Source of the DNA: Roseihalotalea indica
GTDB taxonomy: Bacteria; Bacteroidota; Bacteroidia; Cytophagales; Cyclobacteriaceae
Reading direction: 5' to 3'
DNA: 64,000 bases
NCBI RefSeq assembly: GCF_022458895.1
Contig: NZ_JAINFL010000012.1
Span: 62,001 to 126,000, forward strand
Positions 26,418 through 36,065 of the stretch are shown here, one piece after another. The first letter of the stretch is position 1, and every line of letters starts with the position of its first letter. Both the position numbers and the translations under genes were made by a program. The notes under the pieces were generated by a model, which saw only the letters and a list, made by a program, of their open reading frames with translations, had not been told where the DNA came from and did no database searches.

Positions 26418-27059
26418 ATGCAAAACGACTCAATCAATAATCATTTTAAGCAGGCTCAAATTATGATAATGAATGCCAAACAACATCCGGGTATCCAACA
26501 AAAATTAATCGATTGGGGCTATGCTATTCAGCATGTTTCCCACGGAGAAACCTTTTTAAACGATGCTCGTTTGGCGCAGCAATTTCAGAAAGATACCTAC
26601 CATGCTAAAAGAGACTGCGATCGCCAGTGGAAAAACGATTGGACTCTGTTTCAGCGGCAGTATGCCGAACATCGGGCCGTGGCGAAAACGGCTTTTCGTA
26701 ACGAACCAGATACTTTACAACGCCTACGGGTAGACCGCCGGGCACCTAAACGTATGGCCGATCTGCTTGATCAGGCTATCGATTTTTACGGAGCTTTAAT
26801 GGGTAAGAGTAAGGAGATGCAGAAATTTGGTATTAAAGCTGACGAACTAGATCAGTCTCAAGCCATGATTACCTCGCTAATCGACCAGCAAGCTCAAAGG
26901 ATGCAGTGCAAAGGAAATGCCGAATCAGCTACTCAAAAGCGAAATCAGGCATTAGATGAGTTGCGGACATGGCAGCGAGAGTTTATCAGGGTTGCCAAGA
27001 TGGCACTCAAAGATGACTCTCAGTTGCTGGAAGTGTTGGGAGTAATTGTGGCTGCTTAA
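26418..27059 (+). CDS. Uncharacterised helical protein (paralogue of the gene at 54399)
   Basis: A 213-residue protein of almost entirely helical composition, with no signal peptide and no membrane segment. It is rich in Gln, Lys, Arg and Asp. Its C-terminus (LRTWQREFIRVAKMALKDDS, then QLLEVLGVIVAA) aligns with the 54399-55025 product (LHAWMKKFIGIARVVFADQP, then QQLEALGLVVKA), and an inner block FYGALMGKSKEMQKFGIKADELD aligns with FYTHVPIEIMEKYHVPKKELDEA. So there are two divergent copies of one family in this window. I recognise no domain. It stands alone after a gene-poor stretch. Function is not inferred. Confidence 0.7.
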   Translation: MQNDSINNHFKQAQIMIMNAKQHPGIQQKLIDWGYAIQHVSHGETFLNDARLAQQFQKDTYHAKRDCDRQWKNDWTLFQRQYAEHRAVAKTAFRNEPDTLQRLRVDRRAPKRMADLLDQAIDFYGALMGKSKEMQKFGIKADELDQSQAMITSLIDQQAQRMQCKGNAESATQKRNQALDELRTWQREFIRVAKMALKDDSQLLEVLGVIVAA

Positions 27060-27307
27060 GCGTATGTATGGGAGGAGGTCGGCAGAAAGCCGTTGGTTGA
27101 GAATTGCTGGGTTATGGCTGAGAAATGGTAGGGGCCTGGCATAATAAACTATATATTATTCCACTCCCATTTTCCAGCCAAGCGCCTTCTGCTTCCTGTT
27201 TCTTCCACCTTCCTATCTCTCCCACCTGTTTTATCGACCTCCTTCTTCCCTGCCATCCACAGAAATGTTATTATTGCGTTAGGTTTTATCCAGTAATAGC
27301 AAAGTGT

Positions 27308-27925
27308 ATGAATAAGATTATTCTAGGAGTGGTTGGTTTGGTGATTGTTGGCATTATGGTATACTCGCTCCAAGGTGGGGAGTCAGCTGAGGATTATAGT
27401 GAACGGATTGCTCAGGAGCGGCAGCGGATTCGCACTTATTTGCGTAGCGCACCGGATTCGCCTTTTGCGCCCGATAGCATTCCGTTTCATGAATTATCCT
27501 ACTACGAGGCTAAACCTGAATACCGGGTAACAGCTCGTCTAGAGCGCGTTGAAGATCATAAGTTGCTGACATTACCCACTACCAGCGGAGAAGATGAGAA
27601 ATATATCCGCTACGGCTACGCCCAGTTTGACTTAGGCGGGCAACCACAGCGGTTGTTAGTGCTGCAGCCTTTTGACCAGGAAGAGTCTACGTTATTTGTG
27701 GCGTTTGCCGATGCTACCAGTGGAGAAGAAACGTATGGAGGAGGTCGCTATCTGAATGTGGAGATGCCCAGCCGCACTGGGCAGAAGACCCTGGAGCTGG
27801 ATTTTAATCTGGCCTACAACCCCTATTGCGCTTACAATCCCACCTTCAGTTGCCCCTTTCCTCCGAGAGAGAATGTGATGGAAATTCCAGTGGAAGCGGG
27901 AGAGAAGACGTTCGAAGATAAATAG
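27308..27925 (+). CDS. DUF1684 family protein, membrane anchored
   Basis: A 205-residue protein starting MNKIILGVVGLVIVGIMVYS, an N-terminal anchor or uncleaved signal. The DUF1684 core shows the family hallmarks YGGGRYLNVEMP, LDFNLAYNPYCAYNPTFSC and PFPPRENVMEIPVEAGEK. The start at 27308 was chosen because the open frame upstream (from 27125) reads through low-complexity repeat sequence. Biochemical function of DUF1684 is unknown. It converges on the large M1 peptidase gene, with a perfect palindrome between their stops. Confidence 0.88.
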   Translation: MNKIILGVVGLVIVGIMVYSLQGGESAEDYSERIAQERQRIRTYLRSAPDSPFAPDSIPFHELSYYEAKPEYRVTARLERVEDHKLLTLPTTSGEDEKYIRYGYAQFDLGGQPQRLLVLQPFDQEESTLFVAFADATSGEETYGGGRYLNVEMPSRTGQKTLELDFNLAYNPYCAYNPTFSCPFPPRENVMEIPVEAGEKTFEDK

Positions 27926-27978
27926 CAGTGAACAATGTACAATGTGCATAATTGCTAACCGCACATTGTACATTGCTA
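27923..27978. repeat. Inverted heptad-period repeat element (copy D)
   Basis: A perfect 14-bp stem (27934-27947 with 27961-27974) and 13-nt loop between convergent genes. In register it reads TAGCAGT, GAACAAT, GTACAAT, GTGCATA, then ATTGCTA, ACCGCAC, ATTGTAC, ATTGCTA. Right-arm words are shared with the element at 47242. It can act as a bidirectional terminator. Confidence 0.7.
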
Positions 27979-27984
27979 ATTGAC

Positions 27985-30327
27985 TTATTCGTTCCCAATA
28001 TTTCTATCGCCGCGTTTGCGTTGCTTTTGCATGGGGTTTTCACCAGAGGTGCCCCGGGCGTTTTGCTGCTCTTTGAATACTTCGAAACGGGTAGGGATAT
28101 TTTGTTTGGGGAAATAGTTGTTCATTTCGTCGGTATCGGCAGTTTCACGGTAAGGGTCTACCACCACTTGAGCTACTTTCTTTTCTTTGGCAAACACTTT
28201 GGTCACCTGCTCGGCATTACGTCGCCAGATCTCCGCTGGAATGCGCTCCAGTTCGGTGCTACCGTCTTCAAAAGTCCATTCCAGAATAATAGGCATAACC
28301 AGACCACCTACGTTGCTGAAAGTGATTTCGTAGAAGTTCATGCCAGATTTCACCATCTTTTGCTCTTTCTCATCCAGATTCGCCATAAAGGATTTGTAGG
28401 CCTGCTCATCTTCGGCCGTAATGGCAAAAGGGTCATACTCATTGTAGAAATCCCGTAGCGAAGGATCATCCTCGATAGCGGTAGTGGCAAGGTCTTCTTT
28501 GTTATACATCTGGCTGATGTGCTTCTCTTCCTGTTCATATTGCTGCTTGGCAATCGGCTTTTCAACTTCGGGGTTCTGCGTATTAATCTGGTAGTATTTC
28601 ACTTGATCAATGCCAATGTCTACATGGTCTACGGTATAGAACCATCCTCGCCAGAACCAGTCCAGGTCGGTACCAGAGGCATCTTCCATGGTACGGAAGA
28701 AATCGCCGGGTTCGGGGTGCTTAAAAGCCCAGCGCTCAGCATAGGTTTTAAAAGCATAGTCAAATAATTCGCGTCCCATTACGGTTTCGCGTAGGATGTT
28801 CAGGGCAGTAGCGGGCTTAGCGTAGGCATTCCAGCCAAACTGCTGAATCTGCTCAGAGTTGGTCATGATCGGGCTGATCTGCGACTTGTCACCACTCATG
28901 TAAGGCACAATTTTAAAGGCTGGCCCCCGTCGGGAAGGGTAGTTACGATCCCATTCCTGTTCAGTCATATATTGCACGAAGGTGTTCAGCCCCTCATCCA
29001 TCCAGGTCCACTGCCGCTCGTCAGAGTTGACGATCATCGGGAAGAAGTTATGGCCCACCTCGTGAATGATCACGCCAATCATGCCGTATTTCACCCGTTC
29101 GGAGTAGGTGCCATCCGCTGCCGGACGACCGTAGTTAAAGCAGATCATGGGGTATTCCATACCATTAGAAGCTTCTACCGAGATGGCTTTGGGGTAAGGG
29201 TACGGAATAGTGTGCTTAGAGTAGGTCTTTAGTGTATGCGCTACTACCTCGGTAGAGTATTGCTCCCATAGGGGGTTTCCTTCTTTTGGATAGTATGACA
29301 TGGCCATTACGGTACGGCCGTCAATATCAACGCCCATAGCATCCCAAATATACTTACGAGAGCTACCGAAGGCGAAGTCACGAACGCTATCGGCGTGGTA
29401 AATCCAGGTTTTGGTGTCTTTGGCGTGGCGTTTTTCTTTCTGTTCTACTTCATCCTGCGTAACAATAACCACTGGCTTGTCAGCGGTTTTAGACTTTTCG
29501 TACAGTTCACGTTGCTCCGCAGTCAGTACCTCCTCAGGGTTTTGTAACGTTCCGGTAGAAGCCACAATATGATCGGAAGGGACCGTGATCTCTACTTCGT
29601 AATCACCAAAGGTAAGAGCAAACTCACCGCGTCCTAAGAACTGCTTATGCTGCCAGCCATTGTGGTCGTCATACACTGCCATGCGAGGGAACCACTGGGT
29701 GATGGTGTACAGGTAGTTGCCATCTTCGGGGAAGTATTCGTAACCACCGCGGCCACCCATCAGGGTACGGTCATTGATGTTATAGTACCAGTCCACTGAA
29801 AAGGTAATGTCCTCGCCCGGCTTCAGTGGCTCAGGAATATCTACCCGCATCATGGTGCGGTTAATGGTGTACGGAAGATCACCGCCATCAGCATCTTTCA
29901 CTGACTGAATTTTATGCCCACCGTCAAAATCGTAACCAATGATAGCCTCTACGTTATCGACGTTCATCTTGTCAGATATGCTATTGGTGTTGGTTTTATA
30001 GGTGTCAGAGTCTTTGGCCCGCATGTTCTGATCGAGCTGCACCCAAAGGTAGTCCAGCACATCGGGAGAGTTATTGTAGTATGTGATGGTTTCGGAGCCG
30101 GTCAGCCGTTGATTGTCATCGTTAATTTCGCACTTGATCTTGTAGTCGGCGCGTTGCTGCCAGTACTGGTGGCCGGGTGCACCGGAGCCAGCTCGGTACA
30201 CGTTGGGAGTGGGTAAGAGGGCAGGGCCTAACTGCTCAAATTTATCAGTGTGCTTGTCTTGTTGCGCCCACGAGAGCATGGGAATAAAGATACAAGCCAG
30301 GGTCAGGCGTAAAAAGGAGTATCTCAT
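27985..30327 (-). CDS. Large M1-like zinc metallopeptidase, exported
   Basis: A 780-residue secreted or periplasmic protein with signal peptide ending MLSWAQQ. The zinc site is HEVGHNFFPMIVN with the Glu ligand in WMDEGLNTFVQY. The exopeptidase-like motif is NGMEYPMICF. This matches a large Bacteroidota subgroup of M1-like peptidases that carry a C-terminal extension; here the last ~200 residues are charged and end in a basic tail (QKQRKRGDRN). A TAGATTTG -7-like box is at 30366-30373 on the minus strand. Likely role is peptide or protein breakdown for nutrition; the substrate is unknown. It is the second M1 gene in the window. Confidence 0.9.
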   Translation of the reverse strand: MRYSFLRLTLACIFIPMLSWAQQDKHTDKFEQLGPALLPTPNVYRAGSGAPGHQYWQQRADYKIKCEINDDNQRLTGSETITYYNNSPDVLDYLWVQLDQNMRAKDSDTYKTNTNSISDKMNVDNVEAIIGYDFDGGHKIQSVKDADGGDLPYTINRTMMRVDIPEPLKPGEDITFSVDWYYNINDRTLMGGRGGYEYFPEDGNYLYTITQWFPRMAVYDDHNGWQHKQFLGRGEFALTFGDYEVEITVPSDHIVASTGTLQNPEEVLTAEQRELYEKSKTADKPVVIVTQDEVEQKEKRHAKDTKTWIYHADSVRDFAFGSSRKYIWDAMGVDIDGRTVMAMSYYPKEGNPLWEQYSTEVVAHTLKTYSKHTIPYPYPKAISVEASNGMEYPMICFNYGRPAADGTYSERVKYGMIGVIIHEVGHNFFPMIVNSDERQWTWMDEGLNTFVQYMTEQEWDRNYPSRRGPAFKIVPYMSGDKSQISPIMTNSEQIQQFGWNAYAKPATALNILRETVMGRELFDYAFKTYAERWAFKHPEPGDFFRTMEDASGTDLDWFWRGWFYTVDHVDIGIDQVKYYQINTQNPEVEKPIAKQQYEQEEKHISQMYNKEDLATTAIEDDPSLRDFYNEYDPFAITAEDEQAYKSFMANLDEKEQKMVKSGMNFYEITFSNVGGLVMPIILEWTFEDGSTELERIPAEIWRRNAEQVTKVFAKEKKVAQVVVDPYRETADTDEMNNYFPKQNIPTRFEVFKEQQNARGTSGENPMQKQRKRGDRNIGNE

Positions 30328-30680
30328 AAGTATAAATGGATAGGTAATATTTCAAAAGCGAGTAGCAAATCTACATAAAATATGACTGAAATGTTCCTTT
30401 ATGCAAAAAGGAGTTAGTGAAATATTATAAAGGTGTATATCATTATAATTAGAATAATTTTTGGTGATAATGCTATTAAAGCAGAATGAAAATTTATAAT
30501 TAAATAAAAAGTCAATATTTGAGAGGTTGTGGCGAGTGCCCAGAAAGTGTGATAAAGCTTAATGGATGAGGTGCATGCGAAAGTTCACTGCCAAGAATAA
30601 CCTCTCTGGGTGTGGAAAGCAGGTTGATAAATTCTTAACAATATCTGACCTTCACGCCATTGGTCTATAACTGATTGCTA
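30328..30680. other. Divergent intergenic region, no gene seen
   Basis: About 350 AT-rich bp between the divergent M1 peptidase and membrane protein genes. Apart from the minus-strand -7-like box at 30366-30373, I see no repeat, RNA or ORF of note. Confidence 0.4.
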
Positions 30681-31895
30681 ATGATGCTGCAACTTTGGGG
30701 TACATATCGGAATCGGGCGGTTATCCCCACTTTTGATACCATAATTATTGTAGTGGTATGGGCAATTATTAATGGAGGCTTATTTTTTCATTATGGTATT
30801 AAGGTAGTAAATGATTCCCCCCGCTATCTTAACTATGCCCAGAAAATTACGGATGGTGCAGGTTGGTACGAGCCGCACAATGTCTGGTACTTAGGATATG
30901 TCATATTTATAGTAGTCGTTAAAAGTTTATTTCACACAAACGGGGCAGTTATTCTTTTCCAAGTGCTGGCGCACGGCTTGGCAGCGGTTGCCTTATACTT
31001 GGCCAGTCAGCGCTTGTTTGCTACGCGGGGTGCCGCTCTGATTTCCGCTCTGTTTTTCCTGACCTGGATAGAGGTTTCGGCGTGGAACTTTTACTTACTG
31101 GCCGAATCATGGTATGTTAGCCTGGTATGCTTCCTGCTTTACGCTCTTGTATCTTTTGATGGCTCTTTTCAAAAGTCTCTTCTGACATCGGTTTTGGTAC
31201 TTGGAGTGTTTATGACCAAACCTACGGGCATTGCAGCATTACCAGCTTACGGGGTATTCTTATTTGCTTTCTATAAGGCTCATCTGCTGAGGTGGAAACC
31301 CCTGTTTTACAGCCTGGTTATTCTCATGGTTCCTCTTTTTATTGAGTTACTTAACGCTATGCTTTCAACCTTTGTGCTCGTTGAAAATTATGCTACTGGA
31401 GAGGTGGTATACGGTATGAGTGGGGTGCAAGGGTATGCGGGAAAAGAGCAGTTGCTACTTCCCGCTCAAGATCTGGAGATACCCCCGGCCGATCTGGCAC
31501 CGGTTTCTCGGTGGCTGCTGTTCGTCATTAGTAACCCCGGTTATTTTGCCCGCCTTTCTATGACAAAGGCTTGGTATTATCTGGCTCATATACGGCCTTA
31601 TTACTCAGTAGCGCACAATGCTTTCATCATCCTTACGCTTTATCCGCTGTATGTCCTGGCTGCTATTGCCGGGCTTCGCCGTAAAGAGAACCGCCCATTC
31701 CAGATGTTTGCCATCACTTTTGCAGCAGTGCATGTCATGGCTATTATGGTTACTACCGTAGACTGGGATGGGCGATTTCTCATGCCTTTGTTACCGCTTG
31801 TATTTTTGTTCGGTGGGGTTGGGGTATGGAATACAATAAAACCTTATTGGCGAGCGTATAAAGTGCATCGTGAAAGCCCATCCACTCCTACCTGA
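30681..31895 (+). CDS. Polytopic membrane protein, GT-C glycosyltransferase-like
   Basis: A 404-residue membrane protein with about nine to ten hydrophobic helices. The first extracytoplasmic loop begins VVNDSPRYLNYAQKITDGAG, an Asp-containing pattern like that of ArnT/PMT-type GT-C enzymes that use polyprenyl-phosphate sugars. Later VDWDGRFLMPLLPLVFLFGG resembles the loop before the last helices in these enzymes. Starts at 30681 or 30684 (ATG) are both plausible; the TTG at 30675 is less so. No polysaccharide cluster surrounds it. Glycosyltransferase activity is inference. Confidence 0.65.
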   Translation: MMLQLWGTYRNRAVIPTFDTIIIVVVWAIINGGLFFHYGIKVVNDSPRYLNYAQKITDGAGWYEPHNVWYLGYVIFIVVVKSLFHTNGAVILFQVLAHGLAAVALYLASQRLFATRGAALISALFFLTWIEVSAWNFYLLAESWYVSLVCFLLYALVSFDGSFQKSLLTSVLVLGVFMTKPTGIAALPAYGVFLFAFYKAHLLRWKPLFYSLVILMVPLFIELLNAMLSTFVLVENYATGEVVYGMSGVQGYAGKEQLLLPAQDLEIPPADLAPVSRWLLFVISNPGYFARLSMTKAWYYLAHIRPYYSVAHNAFIILTLYPLYVLAAIAGLRRKENRPFQMFAITFAAVHVMAIMVTTVDWDGRFLMPLLPLVFLFGGVGVWNTIKPYWRAYKVHRESPSTPT

Positions 31896-31914
31896 GTTAG
31901 ATATTCTGTGTTAT

Positions 31915-32499
31915 TCACCAGAACTTAGCATCCATCATCAGAATAAGAGCAATACCAGCTACGGCCGAAGAAACGACCAGCTTCCAGTCGCGGCGGGCCA
32001 CATTGAGGATATTGATAAAGATGGAAGCGGCCACCAGCACTGTAATTACAATGACAATTTGCCCCAGTTCTAACCCCAGGTTAAAGGCCAATAGAGGAAC
32101 TGTAATATCTTCTTCTCGCCCCAACAGGCTACGCAGGTAATTGGAAAAGCCCATACCGTGAATCAGTCCGAAAAACAGGGCATAACCGTAGTTGAGTTGC
32201 ACCCCGGTTTGAGAAAGGTTTTTCTGACTACGTATGATATTGCTTACGGCGGTGATGAATATGGTAACCGGAATTAAAAACTCGATGAGTCCTGCATTTA
32301 CCTGAATGATATTAAGCGTAGCCAGGGCCAGAGTAATAGAATGGCCGATAGTGAAGGCTGTCACCAGGATTAGCACTTTACGCCAGTCGCGTAGCATGTA
32401 CAGGGCGCATAAGGCCACTACAAACAGAATGTGGTCATAGCCTTGGATATCCAGAATATGGGTAAGGCCTAAGTTGAAGTAGAGTGAAAAAGAAGACAT
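31915..32499 (-). CDS. HupE/UreJ-family membrane protein
   Basis: A 194-residue integral membrane protein with six or seven helices. The blocks GLTHILDIQGYDHILFVVAL, TAFTIGHSITLALATL and FFGLIHGMGFSNYLRSLLG are characteristic; the His and Asp residues in helices may bind Ni or Co. No hydrogenase or urease genes are near, which is normal for the Bacteroidota branch of this family. The ATG at 32499 was preferred to the TTG at 32508. Metal transport is inference from related HupE/UreJ permeases. Confidence 0.85.
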   Translation of the reverse strand: MSSFSLYFNLGLTHILDIQGYDHILFVVALCALYMLRDWRKVLILVTAFTIGHSITLALATLNIIQVNAGLIEFLIPVTIFITAVSNIIRSQKNLSQTGVQLNYGYALFFGLIHGMGFSNYLRSLLGREEDITVPLLAFNLGLELGQIVIVITVLVAASIFINILNVARRDWKLVVSSAVAGIALILMMDAKFW

Positions 32500-32734
32500 G
32501 GTTAGCAATTAGGCCGTAAAGAAAAAGAATTTTTTTCTCATTTGTTATAAACAGTTGGTCAGTTTTCCGGGCAAGCTAAGTAGACTTTGTTATTACAGTT
32601 ACTCAAAAAGAACTGGTCGGATTAGGACTCGTCTTTAGTCACCGGTGGATTGTTTTCTTACAAGTTGCATCCCGTGATTTGGTGTTGATTCTGACGTCAA
32701 AAAAATAATTTTTCTACTCATAATATGAAGTCAA

Positions 32735-32753
32735 TGTGTTTTACATACATTTG
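32735..32753 (+). promoter_or_regulatory. Candidate padR promoter with possible PadR operator
   Basis: TACATTTG at 32746-32753 fits TAnnTTTG, 22 nt before the padR ATG. It overlaps an imperfect dyad with arms AATGT and ACATT, similar to the ATGT/ACAT half-sites known for PadR-type repressors. This suggests autorepression; inference only. Confidence 0.35.
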
Positions 32754-32775
32754 ATGAATAAATAACTGAGACACC

Positions 32776-33108
32776 ATGAAAGGAACCAACCTGGGTGAGT
32801 TTGAAGAGCTGGTATTGCTAACTATTGCCTCATTAGTAAGAGACGCCTACAGCGTGGCTATCTGTGACGAGTTAGAGAAACATGCAGAGCGTAAAGTAAA
32901 ACTGGGCGTAGTACACGCGGTGCTTAACCGGTTGGAAGAGAAGGGGTTAGCAAAAAGCACGCTGGGCGAAGCGACCAAAGCCAGAGGCGGCAAACGAAAA
33001 AGGTACTATCAGGTCACTAATGCCGGAAAGGCAGCGCTCATTCGATCCAAAGAAATCCGGGATCAGCTCTGGAGTAAAATACCTCAATTTGTGATTAAAT
33101 GGGCATGA
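32776..33108 (+). CDS. PadR-family transcriptional regulator
   Basis: A 110-residue winged-helix repressor. LGEFEELVLLTIASLVRDAYSVAIC is the recognition-domain start, LGVVHAVLNRLEEKGLAKS the DNA-reading helix and turn, GGKRKRYYQVTNAGKAAL the wing. It belongs to the short PadR-s2 type. Its last four bases (ATGA) overlap the start of the permease gene, so the two are translationally coupled; in Cytophagales this PadR-permease pairing is common. It probably regulates its own operon in response to an unknown signal. Confidence 0.92.
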   Translation: MKGTNLGEFEELVLLTIASLVRDAYSVAICDELEKHAERKVKLGVVHAVLNRLEEKGLAKSTLGEATKARGGKRKRYYQVTNAGKAALIRSKEIRDQLWSKIPQFVIKWA

Positions 33109-35765
33109 GCAGAGGTAGTAATAAACAACAGGCGTCAGAGTCCCAGGCGCCGGTGCACCCGCCCCGCTGGGCGGAGCGCTTGCTGGAATGGTACTGCAAA
33201 CCGGCGCTGCTGGAAGACCTGCAGGGTGACCTGAACGAATATTTTGATCGTAACCTGAAGGCGAAAGGAGCACGACGTGCCCGGTTGATTTATATTATTG
33301 ATGTGCTGAAGTTTTTTCGGCTCTATACCGTTCGTACTCCCCGATTCTCTCACCCTTTTATCCATTGGCTTATGCTGGGAAATTACCTTAAAACCACCAG
33401 ACGCAGCCTTCTGCGCAATCCCCTGTTTTCCGCTATCAATGTTGTCGGGCTGGCCGTCAGCATGTCGGTAGGGTTGCTCATTTTAGGAATGATCACCGAT
33501 ATACAATCGTACGATCAGTTTCATGAGAAGAAGGACCGCATATACCGGGTATACAGCCAAAGCCAGTTTCAGGGGCAACCCTCTATGAGCCTGGCGACCA
33601 CCTCGGTGAGAGCCGGAGAAATAATCCGGGAAAGTGTTCCGGGCATTGAGGATCTTACGCTCCTTCGTCGGGGCTTTGGGGGTGATGCCCGGATCGGAGA
33701 GGCCGTGGTGCCGTTGGGAGGACTGTGGGCCGATGCCTCCTTCTTTGATGTATTTACTTTTCCATTGCGGCAGGGGAACCCGGCTACTGCCCTGAAAGAA
33801 CCTTATTCTCTGGTGCTGACGGAGAAATCGGCCGAGAAGCTGTTTGGCAATGCGGATGCGCTGGGCCAGACGGTGCAGTTGGATTCCACGGACTATACGG
33901 TTACCGGGGTAATGGAAGATATTCCCAGAAATTCTCATATGCGTTTTGAAGTCCTGGTCTCCTTTTCTACAGTCGCCTTGCAGCAGCCGGACACCGACGG
34001 TGGTTTTTTGAGCTGGGAAAGTGTTACCATGAACTACGTTTATTTGCTGCTGGCTAAAAACAGCGTGCCGAAAAGTATACAGGCTAATCTGGATCAGATC
34101 AGTGCGGAAGAGAATGCCCTACTGCCGACTCATACGATTGCTTTACATCTTCAACCCTTGCGGGGCATAGTACTAGATAGTCTGGAAAACCCCATCGGGC
34201 CTAACCTGAGTAAATCCATTATCTGGGTGCTGGGAGGGCTGGCGCTGATTGTTATCCTATCGGCCTGTTTTAACTACACCAATCTGTCCATTGCCCGTTC
34301 GCTCCGGCGGTCGCGGGAGGTGGGTATTCGGAAAGTTATCGGTGCGTTAAAGCGGCAGGTGCTGGGGCAGTTTATCATAGAGTCAGTCGGAATCTCTCTG
34401 TTGGCGTTGCTGTTTGCCTTTTCGTTGTTTTTGTTCTTACGGCAGCAGTTCCTGGGGCTTAGTCCATTTTTGCTGGATATCTTTTCTTTAGAGCTTTCTC
34501 TGCGGCTGGTAGGCTATTTTATCGCTTTGGCGGTGGGAGTGGGGATTGCGGCGGGTTTCGTTCCAGCCCTGTTTTTCTCCCGTATCCGGGTGATGCAGGT
34601 GCTAAAGGATGCCTCTGGTATGCAGTTATTTCGGCATATCAATCTGCGGAAAGCCTTAATCGTGCTTCAGTACACTTTTTCGCTGATGTTCATTACGGCT
34701 ACCCTGATTGGTTACAAACAGTATCAGGGTTTTCTTAGCTTTGATTTAGGCTTTCAAACAGAGAATGTTCTGAACATTCGCATGCAGGGGAATGCGAGTG
34801 ATCGGATGGCCACCGAATTATCCGAACTACCCGCCGTGACCGAAATTTCCCGCTCGCGCATGGTTAGCAGCTTGGGGAGTATTTATGGTACGCAAGTCAA
34901 ATACGGTACGCCCCAGGACTCCTCCCTGGTTTGGTTAAATTATATCGACGAGCATTACCTGCCCTTGCATGAGTACTCGATCATTGCCGGGAAGAACCTG
35001 AATCCCAAGTCAGAGCAGGCGGAAGAAACGGAAGTGATCGTTAACCAACAGCTTCTGAAACGCTTTAACATCGGTCAGGCAGATCCGGCAGAAGCGCTGG
35101 GTGAACAACTGGTTGTGGATGGGGATAAAAAGCTGACGATCGTTGGGGTGGTTCGGGATTTTCACTACGGTACGGTGGTGCGGGCGATTGAGCCCCTGAT
35201 CTTTCGCTATTCTTCAAACGAACCGAGCGGTTACCTGAACGTAAAGATTGCCTCTCAGGATATCTCCGTCAGCATGGCTGCAATTGAAGCCGCCTGGAAA
35301 AAGATTGATCCGGTACACCCGCTGGACGCGGCTTTTTACGACGATCAGATCGAGCAGGCGTACAGTCAGTTTATTGTGATGGTCAAAGTGATAGGCTTCC
35401 TGGCGTTTCTGGCTATTTGCATTGCCTCTATGGGCCTGTTCGGGATGGTAGTTTTCACCACCGAAACCCGCTTGAAGGAAGTAAGCATCCGCAAAGTGCT
35501 GGGGGCCGGAGAAGGAAACCTAGTTTACCTGCTGGGCAAGGGTTTCTTGACCCTATTGCTCGTGGCGGCCTTAATTGCCTTACCACTTACCTATCTCTTC
35601 TTTGATCGGATAGTCCTGGCCAAAATTGCCTACCACCAGCCTATGGGTTGGGTTGAGTTACTGGCCGGCACTTTGGCTGTTATGCTCATAGCGGGCCTCA
35701 TGATTGGCTCTCAGACCCTAAAAGTAGCCCATACTAATCCCGCCGAGGTATTGAAGAGCGAGTAG
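33105..35765 (+). CDS. FtsX/MacB-type ABC permease with N-terminal permease-prefix domain
   Basis: An 886-residue protein. Residues ~18-85 (WAERLLEWYCKPALLEDLQG region) form the soluble permease-prefix domain that occurs with PadR-coupled permeases. Then come two MacB periplasmic-core/FtsX modules: a first TM at SAINVVGLAVSMSVGLLILG, three TMs around IIWVLGGLALIVILSACFNY, a second TM at the KALIVLQYTFSLMFITATLI region, and a final FtsX block ending LKVAHTNPAEVLKSE. No ATPase gene is adjacent, so a MacB-like ATPase would have to be supplied in trans. ATG at 33105 (ATGA overlap) was preferred; 33099 is also possible. Role is probably export or mechanotransmission; substrate unknown. Confidence 0.9.
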   Translation: MSRGSNKQQASESQAPVHPPRWAERLLEWYCKPALLEDLQGDLNEYFDRNLKAKGARRARLIYIIDVLKFFRLYTVRTPRFSHPFIHWLMLGNYLKTTRRSLLRNPLFSAINVVGLAVSMSVGLLILGMITDIQSYDQFHEKKDRIYRVYSQSQFQGQPSMSLATTSVRAGEIIRESVPGIEDLTLLRRGFGGDARIGEAVVPLGGLWADASFFDVFTFPLRQGNPATALKEPYSLVLTEKSAEKLFGNADALGQTVQLDSTDYTVTGVMEDIPRNSHMRFEVLVSFSTVALQQPDTDGGFLSWESVTMNYVYLLLAKNSVPKSIQANLDQISAEENALLPTHTIALHLQPLRGIVLDSLENPIGPNLSKSIIWVLGGLALIVILSACFNYTNLSIARSLRRSREVGIRKVIGALKRQVLGQFIIESVGISLLALLFAFSLFLFLRQQFLGLSPFLLDIFSLELSLRLVGYFIALAVGVGIAAGFVPALFFSRIRVMQVLKDASGMQLFRHINLRKALIVLQYTFSLMFITATLIGYKQYQGFLSFDLGFQTENVLNIRMQGNASDRMATELSELPAVTEISRSRMVSSLGSIYGTQVKYGTPQDSSLVWLNYIDEHYLPLHEYSIIAGKNLNPKSEQAEETEVIVNQQLLKRFNIGQADPAEALGEQLVVDGDKKLTIVGVVRDFHYGTVVRAIEPLIFRYSSNEPSGYLNVKIASQDISVSMAAIEAAWKKIDPVHPLDAAFYDDQIEQAYSQFIVMVKVIGFLAFLAICIASMGLFGMVVFTTETRLKEVSIRKVLGAGEGNLVYLLGKGFLTLLLVAALIALPLTYLFFDRIVLAKIAYHQPMGWVELLAGTLAVMLIAGLMIGSQTLKVAHTNPAEVLKSE

Positions 35766-36065
35766 GAATAGTATTTGTCTTCATTTTTGCTCATTCCAAG
35801 CATAATAATATTTACTGTATCATTTGTCTTTATTAGCGATTTTCTGATTAATTTATAGTCAGACATTGATCATTCTGCAAAAAGACCAGCAAATTATAGT
35901 ATAAGAGGTGTTGTGCTAAAAAAGACCATAAAATAAACTGTAAAATTGAAAATATCGCGTGTAATCCGCTATATTTTAGTATATTTCTAAAGAGATAACA
36001 AGCCTGCTGACTAACCACCTTTTTTTATTGATTACGCTCTGACACGTTGACTGAAAACGAAGTAA
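35766..36065 (+). other. Intergenic region, no gene seen
   Basis: 300 AT-rich bp between the permease and the protease gene. No hairpin with a T-run, no ORF and no repeat was recognised. It should contain the promoter of the protease gene. Confidence 0.4.

Noticed and set aside
27125..27307. N-terminal extension of the DUF1684 protein
   Set aside because: Reads through a low-complexity, pyrimidine-rich repeat stretch; the ATG at 27308 starts a proper membrane anchor.
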